Shown here piece after piece: positions 18,192 to 26,617 of a stretch of 64,000 bases of DNA. The position numbers and the translations under genes are program-made. Every line of letters starts with the position of its first letter. The first letter of the stretch is position 1. Source of the stretch: Promicromonospora iranensis (GTDB lineage Bacteria; Actinomycetota; Actinomycetes; Actinomycetales; Cellulomonadaceae); assembly GCF_028994805.1 (NCBI RefSeq), contig NZ_JAJQQP010000015.1, positions 105,898 through 169,897 on the forward strand, read 5' to 3'. The notes under the pieces are model-generated. The model was not told the origin of the DNA and ran no database searches. It was given only the letters and a program-made list of their open reading frames with translations.

Positions 18192-18878
18192 TCACCCAGA
18201 GGCGAAGTACGCCCACGCCCGCAGGTCCGCTCTGGCGGTCTCGACCTGTTGGAGAATCGGTGCGAACTCTTCGTCGTCGAAATCCACGACTGACTCGAGA
18301 TAGTCCGTACGCACCCGTTCAGCTTCTGCGATCCGCCACAGAATCTCCAGAAGCTGTCGCTGCTCGCCCGCCGACCGCTTCTCGGCTTGTGCGATCTGAC
18401 GCAGAGCGTCTCTGTCCTCCCCGAGAAGGCGACTCCGAAGGACCTCCGGGGCAGTGAACTCCTCGATCTGCTGGACAGACTGCCGCGTCCTTCGGTCGCA
18501 GTAGATCGCGAGCGCCACAGTGGGAGCCAGGTAGGCCAATGTGGCACCCAACGGTGGTATCAAGCCGGCATCAGTACTCCCGCCAGAGAGCTCGCTGGCG
18601 GAGAACGCCACCGAGAGGAACACAACCGGCGACGCGCCCACGAGCGCATTCGCAAGGCGGGACCACCGATATCTGACACGAGCTGTCCGCTCGATCTCGT
18701 TGAAACCGGTCCGGATTCGCTCGACGACGAGCAGGTCTTGCCTCGGGTCGACGATGAATACGAATCGGTGGAGAGCAGCCCTGAGATCGCCCTCCATTTT
18801 CAGGATGCCCGGCTTCGCCATCACCCACGCCAGCGCAAGGAACCGTCCCGGGCGCGGAGCCCGCCACACATGCTGCAC
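18192..18878 (-). CDS. Hypothetical two-helix membrane protein
   Basis: 228 residues if begun at 18878; ATGs at 18821 and 18797 are alternatives and no start has a good SD. There are two hydrophobic segments (about residues 73-95 and 104-124). They are followed by a long charged alpha-helical C-terminal half (RQSVQQIEEFTAPEVLRSRL, EAERVRTDYLESVVDFDDEE) with coiled-coil character. No family recognised. The next gene leftwards is the repeat/dprA relic. The gap 18879-19147 holds nothing I can support. Confidence 0.6.
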   Translation of the reverse strand: MQHVWRAPRPGRFLALAWVMAKPGILKMEGDLRAALHRFVFIVDPRQDLLVVERIRTGFNEIERTARVRYRWSRLANALVGASPVVFLSVAFSASELSGGSTDAGLIPPLGATLAYLAPTVALAIYCDRRTRQSVQQIEEFTAPEVLRSRLLGEDRDALRQIAQAEKRSAGEQRQLLEILWRIAEAERVRTDYLESVVDFDDEEFAPILQQVETARADLRAWAYFASG

Positions 18879-19147
18879 AGCCAGACCCTATCGGCCGGGG
18901 CGTCCAAGACTTGCCGTGATTCATCCGGAAAGTACTTGCAGGCGATGACGGCTGTGCCACGTTCAGCGCGTCGGGTCCCCGGCGCTGTCCGCGCCTCGCT
19001 CGGACCGTCACCGCCCTGTCACGACGAACTTCGTGATGGCCAGAACCTCCCGACGGCGCTCGAACTCCCCAGGCTCCTCGCGGTGGAGCCGTGTCAATTA
19101 CCACGACGGCGGGCACTTCGCTGACCGGCCGACTTCCACGGCCTTCC

Positions 19148-19462
19148 TCATCCGTCCGTGCGATGTTCGATCGAGCTCGGCCCTTCCGGTGCCCTGTCCG
19201 CGAGCTCGTCGGCCTTGTCCAGGCGCGCGAGCCAGAACTCCCGGACGAGTCGGATGCTGGGCTTGGCGGCAAAGAAGAGCGAACCGATCAGGAAGCAGAA
19301 CGTAGCCGCCACTTTCGTCTGCTCGGAGAAGAACAGGATGCTGCCGATGACGAAGAGCATTGCCGCGAGGAAGTCAGCGGTCGTATGCAGCACCTCGAAC
19401 ATGGCATAGCGGCGGGCTTGCTGCGACGTAACCTGACGGGCCCGAGGATCGAAAATTCGCAC
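19148..19462 (-). CDS. YrhK-like membrane protein
   Basis: 104 residues if started at the GTG at 19462, which has GGGAG five bases upstream and precedes VRIFDPRARQ. The core has two transmembrane helices (MFEVLHTTADFLAAMLFVIG and ATFCFLIGSLFFAAKP), closing with SIRLVREF. That is the YrhK-domain pattern of small two-helix membrane proteins. An upstream in-frame ATG at 19618 would add a tail crossing a triple 8-bp repeat. The role is unknown. Confidence 0.7.
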   Translation of the reverse strand: MRIFDPRARQVTSQQARRYAMFEVLHTTADFLAAMLFVIGSILFFSEQTKVAATFCFLIGSLFFAAKPSIRLVREFWLARLDKADELADRAPEGPSSIEHRTDG

Positions 19463-19490
19463 TACATCTCCCAGCTTGATCAGTTGTGCC

Positions 19491-19514
19491 CAGTCGTCCA
19501 GTCGTCCAGTCGTC
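19491..19514. repeat. Three tandem copies of CAGTCGTC
   Basis: Three exact 8-bp units just upstream of the preferred YrhK start. Because 8 is not a multiple of 3, copy-number change would shift any reading frame that crosses it. Confidence 0.7.
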
Positions 19515-19740
19515 CGGAGCGCGGTGAGCCAGCCGGAACCGTGCCAGGTGGTCTCCCGCCGTCCGGCTGGCCCCTCGGCGTGGTCCGATCCGACGCACGC
19601 ACTCCCTGTCGGTGTCATGCGGAACCTTCAGCATGGAAGCAGCGGTGTCCGGTCGCACCGCGGGCTGTACCTAGGTGCGAGCCGCCGCGCGGCGATGCAG
19701 CATCGAAGGGCACCCGCAGTCCGCGCAGGAGGAGGCACCG

Positions 19741-19815
19741 ATGGCAACGGCACCCAGCGCCCCGCCCGTAGAGCCTGGATCGTCGGCGGCGACCGCAACT
19801 GCGCCGGTGAGTTAG
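19741..19815 (+). CDS. 24-codon small ORF with a strong SD
   Basis: An ATG behind AGGAGGAGG opens a 24-residue Ala/Pro-rich peptide (begins MATAPSAPPVEPG), ending 51 bases before the DUF305 gene. It could be a leader peptide for that gene or the truncated start of a lost one. The rest of 19515-19866 has no supported gene. Confidence 0.35.
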   Translation: MATAPSAPPVEPGSSAATATAPVS

Positions 19816-19866
19816 CGCGCGCCGCGAGCAGCGCGGCTCCCCGTGAACAGATCAGGGAGGACACCT

Positions 19867-20463
19867 GTGTCGATGAACGAGAAGGACGAGGACGCCACAA
19901 AGGACCGTGGAGAGGGCCGGTCGCACGACTCCGGGATGTATCTGCGGTTCGCTGCGATGCTCCTGACCGCAATGGTGGTCATGTACTTCGTCATGTTCGT
20001 GGGCTCCTGGGAATGGAGCCACGTACGTTTCAGCCAGAGCCGCGTCTTCATGGCACTGACCATGGGCGGCGCGATGGGCCTGGTGATGCTCGCGTGGATG
20101 CTCAATATGTACAAGAGCGCCAAGGCCAATGTCGCGGTGGTAGTGGCCAGCGTGCTGCTTCTGGGGGGCGGGGCGTTCCTGGACCGCAGCCAGGTCACGG
20201 TGGACGACTCCGCATTCATGAGCGCGATGATCCCGCACCACTCGCTCGCCATCACCCGCTCGGAGCGCGCACAGATCCAAGACGTCCGGGTCTGCGAGCT
20301 CGCCGTGGAGATCAGCGAGGCCCAGCGCCGCGAGATCCGCGAGATGGACTGGCTGATCGACGACATCGCCCGCAACGGGATCGCGGCCACGCCCGCCGAG
20401 GCGCAGTCCCGGCAGGTCCCGAGCTTCCAGGAGCCAGCCCAGCGGCAGTGCCCCGCGGGCTGA
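19867..20463 (+). CDS. DUF305-domain membrane protein
   Basis: 198 residues. I prefer the GTG at 19867 (six bases after GGGAGG) over the ATG at 19873. Three hydrophobic helices (about 25-50, 62-85, 92-110) are followed by a DUF305-type helix pair with FMSAMIPHHSLAITRSERA and EISEAQRREIREMDWLI. The HH pair in MIPHHS is the family hallmark and a plausible metal site; such proteins are often linked to copper handling. The DUF1622 gene follows after 54 bases. A deleted remnant of this gene lies at 26508-26600. Confidence 0.85.
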   Translation: MSMNEKDEDATKDRGEGRSHDSGMYLRFAAMLLTAMVVMYFVMFVGSWEWSHVRFSQSRVFMALTMGGAMGLVMLAWMLNMYKSAKANVAVVVASVLLLGGGAFLDRSQVTVDDSAFMSAMIPHHSLAITRSERAQIQDVRVCELAVEISEAQRREIREMDWLIDDIARNGIAATPAEAQSRQVPSFQEPAQRQCPAG

Positions 20464-20517
20464 CCGAGTCGATCGGCAACAAGGTTCCGATTCACTGACC
20501 GACGAGGGGGACGGCGC

Positions 20518-20895
20518 ATGACGTTCGAGGAATGGGTCGGAGCGGTCGGTAGAGCGGTAGACGCCGCGGGCGTCGTGGCGGTTGTCCTGGGCGCCGTGGT
20601 GGCCACCGTGTTCGCCGTCACCCGGCTGGCGCGCAGACAAGGTGAGGTCTACGGGCGGTACCGGCGGTTTCTCGGCAGATCCATTCTGCTCGGGCTCGAA
20701 CTGTTGGTCGCCGCGGACATCATCCGCACCGTGGCAGTGGCCCCGACGCTCGAGAGTGTCGGGGTCCTCGCCGGCATCGTCCTCATCCGCACCTTCCTCA
20801 GCTGGTCTCTCGAGCTGGAGATCACCGGCCGGTGGCCCTGGCAGAAGGAAGGCACACGACCGAGTGCATCCGGCAGCGGCAGTCCGGCCCAGTAG
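20518..20895 (+). CDS. DUF1622 membrane protein, copy 1
   Basis: 125 residues with three membrane helices (about 15-36, 55-75, 80-100) and RRFLGRSILLGLELLVAADI, typical of DUF1622 proteins of unknown role. The ATG at 20518 follows GAGGGGG. The protein differs from copy 2 (26618-26995) at about three positions, and the homology covers the upstream spacer too. It is in tandem with DUF305, probably one transcript. Confidence 0.85.
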   Translation: MTFEEWVGAVGRAVDAAGVVAVVLGAVVATVFAVTRLARRQGEVYGRYRRFLGRSILLGLELLVAADIIRTVAVAPTLESVGVLAGIVLIRTFLSWSLELEITGRWPWQKEGTRPSASGSGSPAQ

Positions 20896-20987
20896 CACGC
20901 TGATACCCATCGGCCGGCGTGTGCAGGACCGACACAGGACCGGGGCGCGGCCGGGGTCGTCGTGGAAGCACAGGAGCCGGTTCCCTG

Positions 20988-21024
20988 GTGCGGCGGCGTG
21001 ATGGTCAGGATCACGCCACCGCAC
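20988..21024. repeat. Hairpin repeat R2, copy a
   Basis: GTGCGGCGGCGTGAT and ATCACGCCACCGCAC pair over 15 bases with one mismatch. The same element, inverted, occurs at 60037-60073, and similarity runs ~40 bases further (to TCACTCGCAC). It lies downstream of DUF1622 copy 1. The remainder of 20896-21192 shows only peptide-like debris (for example MRDLTKMRVHDRAATFIVHA, about 21090-21150). Confidence 0.6.
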
Positions 21025-21192
21025 CACGACGCTAGGGCAGCTACCGTTCACTCGCACGCACCCAGTGCGTTCCCGATATGTACTCGAACGCATGCGCGAT
21101 CTGACCAAGATGCGCGTGCACGACCGCGCGGCCACGTTCATCGTGCACGCCGCGGGCGATTTCAGGACCGGGGCCGGCATGAGTGATGGTGA

Positions 21193-21310
21193 CGGGCTCC
21201 TCGTAGACCAGTCCAAGCCCGCGAGGCGATGAACGACGCCATCGTGCCCACGGGCGAGCCTCGGTCCTCCCTGACGGCCCGGCAGGGTTTGATCTGCCCC
21301 TGACCTAGCC
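21193..21310. repeat. Dispersed repeat, copy 3 (diverged)
   Basis: It retains GGGCTC, CGAGGCGATGAA-GACGCC, GCCTCGGTCCTCC, GACGGCC and CTGCCCCTGACC in the same order as copies 1 and 2, with many substitutions. After it, 21317-21480 has a broken small membrane-protein frame (LAAPAIVGLLTAPVTVA, then VLLLGLTAVAVVRRR in another frame). Confidence 0.55.
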
Positions 21311-21464
21311 TTACCGATGATCATGACGGCGCTGGCGGCACCCGCCATCGTCGGCCTCCTCACCGCGCCAGTCACGGTGGCTCCCCGCCGGAGCTGCGGT
21401 GCTGCTCCTGGGCCTGACGGCAGTAGCCGTCGTCCGCCGTCGCGAGGACAAGGCTGACAGCGAT

Positions 21465-21499
21465 CCGGCACCTGGGCGCCGCTCGTGCCCAGGTGCCGG
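21465..21499. terminator. Perfect 13-bp hairpin between convergent genes
   Basis: CCGGCACCTGGGC and GCCCAGGTGCCGG with a 9-base loop, 44 bases beyond the stop of the minus-strand DUF1684-SnoaL gene. Confidence 0.75.
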
Positions 21500-21542
21500 A
21501 GATCCTCGGCGCCGGTTCAGCTGCCGGATCAGCTTCCGGCGG

Positions 21543-22766
21543 TCACCTTGCCCTCGTCGGCGGCGTCATGTTCGCGTACTCCTCGATCCGGTCGATGAGA
21601 CCGTCTTTGAAACCGAAGTACATCGCCACGGGCAGCTCGGTGCCGGACCCGTCGGGCATGTTGATGTGCAGCACGTGCTGCTGGAGCACCTCGTCGGGCT
21701 TCTGGAACTGTCGGGTGATCTCGTACCGCAACGCCACGACACCCCCGCCGCTCGACATCTGCTCGAGCTGCTCGAGGTTCTCCTCGATCGTCTGCTCGCC
21801 CTTGCCGTCGTTGTGCCAGACGGTGGCCGTGTCCGCGCACATCGCACGCATGCTCGCGAAGTCGAACTTCTCCAGGTGCCGCAGGTACTGGACCGCCTTC
21901 TCCGTCAGCTCGGGTTCCATGATTCCGTCCTGTCCTTTCTTGTCGGGCTCTGTCACCGTGCTCCCGTTCCTCTCGTCGAGAACGAGTGCACGTTCTCCGG
22001 CGTCGACGACGACCGGAAGATGGTTCGCTTCAAGCGGGATCGGGCACGGAAACGCCGTGGAGAACACGTGGTGGGGCAGGATCACCTGGTTGAAGTCGAC
22101 CCGGAGGGTGCTGCCCTCGTCCGGGGGCAGGATCAGCCACCGACCGATCTCGGGTGTGTCGGTGCCGCTGCTGGGATCGGTGAAGACCGCCAGCCGCAGG
22201 CCGGGGACGGATTCCAGCACCACCAGGGTGTGCTCCTGGCCGCCGAGCTCGACGACCAGGTCGCCCGGGGCGGAGACCATCTCCTTGCTCCGCGGGCTGG
22301 TCAGTCGCCCCACTTCGACGGTACGGCCGGGCACCGACCGGTACTCGGCCTCGACGACCCAGCTCGGATCGTAGGGATAGCTCGCGATCTCGCGCAGCCC
22401 CGTGAGAACCGGTGCCGAAGGGTCCCAGACGACCATCCCGTAGGTTCCGCCCCGTCCCTGGACGAAACACACCCGCCCGTCAGCGAGCTCCACCTGGCTG
22501 CCGGACTCCACTTCCACCGCACCGGTCACCGGTCGCCCGCCGATCGACACGCCGTCCGCGGCGGTGACGGTGAGGGTCAGGACCCCCGATGCACTCACTT
22601 CCCAGCGACCCGGCAGCCCCGGCACCCCCGGTTCGGGATGCGAGACCATGGCCAGCTGGACGGTGCCCGCCTTGCCGCCCGGGCCGGCGACCTCCTCCCA
22701 ACGGTTGTTCCGCCAGGTCGCGTACTCGACCGGCACACCCGGGTGGCCAGAGTCCTCAGCAGACAT
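21543..22766 (-). CDS. DUF1684-SnoaL fusion protein
   Basis: A single 407-residue frame from the ATG at 22766 (AGGAGG upstream). The first ~260 residues are a DUF1684 domain with the family ending (LPPDEGSTLRVDFNQ, CPIPLEANHLPVVVDAGER). About 23 linker residues later comes a ~125-residue SnoaL/NTF2-fold domain (EKAVQYLRHLEKFDFASM, DGLIDRIEEYANM). An internal ATG at 21920 has AAAGGACAGGA upstream, so the SnoaL part may also be made alone. The two domains normally occur as separate proteins. The gene is divergent from an XRE-cupin regulator that probably controls it. Confidence 0.75.
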   Translation of the reverse strand: MSAEDSGHPGVPVEYATWRNNRWEEVAGPGGKAGTVQLAMVSHPEPGVPGLPGRWEVSASGVLTLTVTAADGVSIGGRPVTGAVEVESGSQVELADGRVCFVQGRGGTYGMVVWDPSAPVLTGLREIASYPYDPSWVVEAEYRSVPGRTVEVGRLTSPRSKEMVSAPGDLVVELGGQEHTLVVLESVPGLRLAVFTDPSSGTDTPEIGRWLILPPDEGSTLRVDFNQVILPHHVFSTAFPCPIPLEANHLPVVVDAGERALVLDERNGSTVTEPDKKGQDGIMEPELTEKAVQYLRHLEKFDFASMRAMCADTATVWHNDGKGEQTIEENLEQLEQMSSGGGVVALRYEITRQFQKPDEVLQQHVLHINMPDGSGTELPVAMYFGFKDGLIDRIEEYANMTPPTRAR

Positions 22767-22841
22767 AGATCCTCCTGTTCCTGTTGACGCCCGGACCGAG
22801 CGCCCTCCAGGTGGCCACACTGGGACGGCGGCGCAGAACCT

Positions 22842-22857
22842 GGCAAACATTGTTGCC
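22842..22857. promoter_or_regulatory. Palindrome between the DUF1684-SnoaL and XRE genes
   Basis: GGCAA-N6-TTGCC, with a further half-site (TGGCAAACTGG) overlapping the region just before the XRE start. A likely operator of the XRE-cupin protein acting on both divergent genes. Confidence 0.5.
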
Positions 22858-22877
22858 GTTCTGGCAAACTGGCCGCC

Positions 22878-23468
22878 ATGAGCAACGAGAAGGGCGAGGG
22901 CCTCGACGCCGTCGGACCCCGGCTGCGCAACCTTCGCCACGAACGTGAGACCACGCTGGCCGAGCTGTCGGCCGCTACCGGCATCTCCATCAGCACACTG
23001 TCCCGGCTGGAGTCCGGCTCCCGGCGACCGACGCTGGAACAGCTGCTGCCTCTGGCCAGAGCGCACGGCGTCACGCTCGACGAGCTGGTCGACGCCCCCG
23101 CCACCGGCGACCCACGTGTCCACCTGCGCCCCATCCACTGCAAGGGAGGGCAGACGGTCCTGCCGTTGACCCGGCGCCCCGGCGGCATCCAGGCCTACAA
23201 GTTCATCCTTCCCGGAAGCCGCGGCTCGGATCAGCCCACTCCCAAGACCCACGAGGGGTACGAGTGGGCCTACGTCCTCAACGGGCAGCTACGACTCGTG
23301 CTCGGGGACCACGACCTGGTCCTCGCGCCCGGCGAAGCCGCCGAGTTCGACACCCGCACGCCCCACTGGTTCGGCGCCGCGACCAGCCAGCCCGTGGAAT
23401 ACCTCTGCCTCATCGGACGGCAGGGCGAGCGCGCACACATCCGCGCCCGCACCGCGCCCAGGAAATGA
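22878..23468 (+). CDS. XRE-family regulator with C-terminal cupin
   Basis: 196 residues. The N-terminal Cro/CI HTH spans about residues 14-68 (RLRNLRHERETTLAELSAAT, SISTLSRLESGSRRP). The C-terminal cupin_2 barrel has HEGYEWAYVLNGQLRLVLG and APGEAAEFDTRTPHWFG, with the metal-type His/Glu pattern. Such proteins sense small molecules through the cupin. The start at 22878 sits after a repeated TGGCAAAC motif. A terminator follows at 23572. Confidence 0.9.
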   Translation: MSNEKGEGLDAVGPRLRNLRHERETTLAELSAATGISISTLSRLESGSRRPTLEQLLPLARAHGVTLDELVDAPATGDPRVHLRPIHCKGGQTVLPLTRRPGGIQAYKFILPGSRGSDQPTPKTHEGYEWAYVLNGQLRLVLGDHDLVLAPGEAAEFDTRTPHWFGAATSQPVEYLCLIGRQGERAHIRARTAPRK

Positions 23469-23571
23469 ACGAGCCCGCCGTCCGGGCCACCACAGCCGTC
23501 GTCCCGTGACGCTTGCCGACGTGGCAAAGACGTTTGGTGTTCTCCCACGCGGCGAGCCAGTCTCGTGCCTC

Positions 23572-23598
23572 GACCCGGTGTGTCCGCCAAACCGGGTC
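23572..23598. terminator. 8-bp stem after the XRE gene
   Basis: GACCCGGT and ACCGGGTC with an 11-base spacer. The 390-base gap 23469-23858 otherwise holds only the promoter at 23624. Confidence 0.45.
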
Positions 23599-23623
23599 AA
23601 GACCTGACGCGCGTTGTCCGTAC

Positions 23624-23651
23624 TTGCCAGTGGGGGCGTTCTCCGTACGGT
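23624..23651 (+). promoter_or_regulatory. Sigma-70-like promoter shared with 25950-25977
   Basis: TTGCCA, a 16-base spacer, then TACGGT. The sequence around it (TTGCCAGTGGG ... GCGTT ... TACGGTGGA) recurs at 25950 with the same spacing. It lies 208 bases before the first GT2 gene. Confidence 0.5.
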
Positions 23652-23858
23652 GGAGCCAGGTCCCGAGTCCAGGCCACGGCCCGCAGGCGCGTGGTGGAGA
23701 CCATCGATTGGCACCGGAGGACCTACGGGTGACTGCGGCGTCGAGCGACGGCACCTGCAGCGCCTTGGTGGTCCTACGGATCTGGGCCCATGTGCCGCGC
23801 TGTGCCCACCCGCCGGTCCGCCACCCGCAGCACCGCCGACCCACGAGAGGACAACCGG

Positions 23859-24785
23859 ATGCCCGAACTTGAGCGCCACCACCAGTTGGCAGGCAGCCGC
23901 CCGACGATGGAGGACGCACGCGTCACGGTGGTCGTCGTCAGCCGCAACCGCCGCGAGGAGCTGCTTCGCAGCCTCGGCCATCACCGGTCCCCCGTGGTCC
24001 TGGTCGACAACGGATCGACCGACGGGACTCCCGACGCGGTCCGGCGCACCCACCCTCACGTGGAGGTGGTCGAGCTGGGCCAGAACCGCGCGGCGGCCGG
24101 ACGAACAACCGGTGCATTGCGCGCCCGCACCCCGTTCGTCGCCTTCGCCGACGACGACTCGTGGTGGGCGCCCGGGGCCCTCCGCGCGACGGCGGACGCG
24201 CTTGAGGCCGCGCCGCGCGTCGCCCTCGCGAACGTGGACACGTTCGTGGGAGACGAGGAGCTCCCCGACCCTTTCTCCGCCGTGCTCTCCGCGTCCCCGC
24301 TGCCACATCGGCAAGGCATGCTGCCCGGCCCGCGCATCCTCGGGTTCATGGCGTGCGCCGCGATGGTGCGTCGGTCCGCCTTCCTCGCGGCGGGCGGGTT
24401 CGACGACGTCATCCGGTTCCCCGGCGAGGAGGAACGCCTGGCGTGGGACCTCACCGCCCGCGGCTGGGCGCTGGTGTACCTGGCCGGCCCCGCCGTCCAC
24501 CACCACCCGTCTCGGCAGCGCGGCGCCCCCGAGCGGCGTGAGCGAGGCCTGGCGCGGTCACGGGTGCTCACCGCGGCGATGCGGCTGCCGTGGAACGCCG
24601 TGGCCGAGCGCGTCACGGCGGAGTTACGGGCGGGAGCTCCAGGGCGCCTCGGCGTGCTCGACGCCGTCGCCCGGCTGCCGCAGGCCCTCCGGCACCGGCG
24701 GCTGCTCCCGCCTGAGGTGCTGGCTGACATCGAGATGCTCGACCGCGTGACCACCGATGGCGTGAGGGAGCCGACGGTCCCCTGA
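23859..24785 (+). CDS. GT2 glycosyltransferase, first of a tandem pair
   Basis: 308 residues from the ATG at 23859 (GAGAGG upstream). GT-A fold markers: VTVVVVSRNRREEL, VDNGSTDGT, the DxD-type FADDDSWW near residue 97, and the acceptor region FPGEEERLAWDLTARGW with the terminal HHHP. This resembles small cytosolic GT2 enzymes that modify secondary metabolites or cell-surface glycans. The next gene is a paralog 55 bases downstream; together they likely form one operon. Confidence 0.88.
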   Translation: MPELERHHQLAGSRPTMEDARVTVVVVSRNRREELLRSLGHHRSPVVLVDNGSTDGTPDAVRRTHPHVEVVELGQNRAAAGRTTGALRARTPFVAFADDDSWWAPGALRATADALEAAPRVALANVDTFVGDEELPDPFSAVLSASPLPHRQGMLPGPRILGFMACAAMVRRSAFLAAGGFDDVIRFPGEEERLAWDLTARGWALVYLAGPAVHHHPSRQRGAPERRERGLARSRVLTAAMRLPWNAVAERVTAELRAGAPGRLGVLDAVARLPQALRHRRLLPPEVLADIEMLDRVTTDGVREPTVP

Positions 24786-24840
24786 CCAGCAGGAGCCACC
24801 GCCCGTTCCCAGCTTGCCCCGTCGTCCCCGGAGGATCCCC

Positions 24841-25746
24841 ATGGCTCGGCAACCCGACGCCCGCATCGGCGTCGTCGTCATCACCCACAACCGGCGCGAC
24901 GAGGTACTGGGCGCACTCGCCCGGCTCCGCGAGCTGCCCGAGCAGCCTCGCGTCATCGTCGTCGACAACGCCTCCCACGACGGGACCGCGGACGCCATCC
25001 GCTCCCAGCACCCGTGGGCAGAGCTCGTCGCCAGCCCCACGAACCTCGGTGCCGTCGGCCGCAACGTCGGCGTCGACCGTCTCGACACGCCCTACGTCGC
25101 GTTCTGCGACGACGACACCTGGTGGGAGCCCGGCTCCCTGCGGGAGGCGGCCAACGTGCTTGAGGCGCACCCGCGCGTCGCCGTGCTGACCGGGCGCATC
25201 ATCGTGGAGCCACACGGACAGGAAGACCCGATCGTCACCGAGCTACGCCAGTCGCCAGTACCCACAGCGGCAGACCTGCCCGGCCCCGCGCTGGGAAGCT
25301 TCCTCGCCGGCGCCTCCGTGGTCCGCCGGGACGCATTTCGCGCCATCGGAGGGTTCCACCCCCGGCTCTGGCTCGGCGGCGAGGAGGAACTACTCGCCAC
25401 CGACCTCGCCACGGCCGGCTGGGAGCTGTGCTTCCTCGAGGCCATCGCCATCCACCACCACCCGTCCAAGGCCCGGGACCCGCACCGCCGACGCCGGGAC
25501 GGCATCCGCAACACGCTGTGGTTCATCTGGCTGCGGCGTCCCCTACCCGCCGCACTGCGCCGGACACGGGACGTCCTGCGATCCCTGCCCCGCGACCGCG
25601 TCTCCGCGGCCGGCCTCTGGCACGCGCTCCGCGGCGCACCATGGGTCCTGCAGGAACGAACGCCGCTGCCCCCGCACGCCGAGGCGAGACTCCTCGCGCT
25701 CGAGGAGGCCCAGCAGTCGTCTACGGCCCGCAACTATGTCAGCTGA
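24841..25746 (+). CDS. GT2 glycosyltransferase, second of the pair
   Basis: 301 residues from the ATG at 24841 behind CCGGAGG. It shares the layout of the previous protein: VVVITHNRRDEV, VDNASHDGT, FCDDDTWW, GGEEELLATDLATAGW and IHHHPS. The two look like an old tandem duplication. The acceptor is unknown. The last 13 bases overlap a small minus-strand ORF. Confidence 0.88.
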   Translation: MARQPDARIGVVVITHNRRDEVLGALARLRELPEQPRVIVVDNASHDGTADAIRSQHPWAELVASPTNLGAVGRNVGVDRLDTPYVAFCDDDTWWEPGSLREAANVLEAHPRVAVLTGRIIVEPHGQEDPIVTELRQSPVPTAADLPGPALGSFLAGASVVRRDAFRAIGGFHPRLWLGGEEELLATDLATAGWELCFLEAIAIHHHPSKARDPHRRRRDGIRNTLWFIWLRRPLPAALRRTRDVLRSLPRDRVSAAGLWHALRGAPWVLQERTPLPPHAEARLLALEEAQQSSTARNYVS

Positions 25747-25919
25747 GCCCGCGACCCACCGTACGCAGGGAAGACACGTCCTAGCCGGCCGGCAACGGTG
25801 AGCTCACCGCGCAGCGGGCCGTACGCCTGGGGGCGGAAGCCCATGGTCACCTCGAGGCGATCGGTGTCTTCAGCGGCGAGCTCCAGCACGAGCCCGCCCG
25901 CCGCGAGCCTCTGCTCCAT
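25734..25919 (-). CDS. Small hypothetical protein
   Basis: 61 residues from an ATG preceded by GAGGGGGG. The peptide (LVLELAAEDTDRLEVTMGF, then PLRGELTVAGRLGRVF) has the alternating pattern of a real beta-strand protein. No family recognised, and it overlaps the GT2 3' end by 13 bases. Confidence 0.4.
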   Translation of the reverse strand: MEQRLAAGGLVLELAAEDTDRLEVTMGFRPQAYGPLRGELTVAGRLGRVFPAYGGSRAQLT

Positions 25920-25949
25920 CGGCCCCCCTCAGCTGGCCTGCCTCCGCGC

Positions 25950-25977
25950 TTGCCAGTGGGCGCGTTGTTCTTACGGT
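25950..25977 (+). promoter_or_regulatory. Sigma-70-like promoter, second copy
   Basis: TTGCCA, 16 bases, TACGGT, within a conserved ~33-base context shared with 23624-23651. It lies 144 bases before the small protein gene at 26121. Confidence 0.5.
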
Positions 25978-26120
25978 GGAAGAGGGTCCAGAAAGAGGCC
26001 GACGCCCACGTCGAGGAGACATCGTGCGCGAGGACGAGGCCACGGCGCGGTTCCTTGAACAGAAATTGCCGAGCACGATCAGCGCGGTACCGGCGGCCGC
26101 TAATTAGCACGGGAGGCAAC

Positions 26121-26402
26121 ATGGCTGATTCCAAGAGCAAGACCACGACGGACCATGACGAGATCCGCTCCTGGGTGGAGCAGAACGACGGTACGCCGGC
26201 GAGCGTGCGCGGCACGGACGACGGCGGCGAGGCCGGTGTGCTGCGCATTGACTTCCCAGGTGGCGCGGGCGAGGACCAGCTCGAACCGATCAGTTGGGAG
26301 ACCTGGTTCCAAAAGTTCGACGACGCCGGGTTGGCGTTCCTGTACCAGGCAGAGCGCTCGGGCGGTGGCGGCAGCACCTTCTTCAAGCTCGTGCGCAGAT
26401 GA
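26121..26402 (+). CDS. Small conserved actinobacterial protein (often named 1,4-alpha-glucan branching protein)
   Basis: 93 residues from the ATG at 26121 behind GGGAGG. It shows the family's pattern: HDEIRSWVEQNDGTPASV, VLRIDFPGG, and LEPISWETWFQKFDDAGLAFL. This soluble family is widespread in bacteria and its common enzyme name is not supported by any catalytic domain. It is usually found among stress genes, which fits the surrounding DUF305/DUF1622/SnoaL genes. Confidence 0.75.
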   Translation: MADSKSKTTTDHDEIRSWVEQNDGTPASVRGTDDGGEAGVLRIDFPGGAGEDQLEPISWETWFQKFDDAGLAFLYQAERSGGGGSTFFKLVRR

Positions 26403-26507
26403 ATTTGTAGGCTCTTGAAGGAACCGGCTCCCGTCCGACGCACACCAGGTCGACAACTATCTGGTCGGCTACGCCACCCGGCCACGGGCAGCAGAGTCCA
26501 GCTGTCA

Positions 26508-26600
26508 GATCCCGCACCACTCGCTCGCCATCACCCGCTCCGAGCGTGCGCATCCGCGAGCTGACCGAGGCGACCGGCAACAAGGTTCCGATTCGCTGAC
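26508..26600 (+). pseudogene. Internally deleted remnant of a DUF305 gene
   Basis: GATCCCGCACCACTCGCTCG and the following codons (IPHHSLAITRSERA) match the DUF305 gene at about 20229-20270. The sequence then jumps to CTGACCGAGGCGACCGGCAA, equivalent to the DUF305 stop and DUF1622 leader at 20460. About 190 bases are missing. The rest of 26403-26617 has no other supported feature. Confidence 0.7.
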
Positions 26601-26617
26601 CGACGAGGGAGCGGCGC

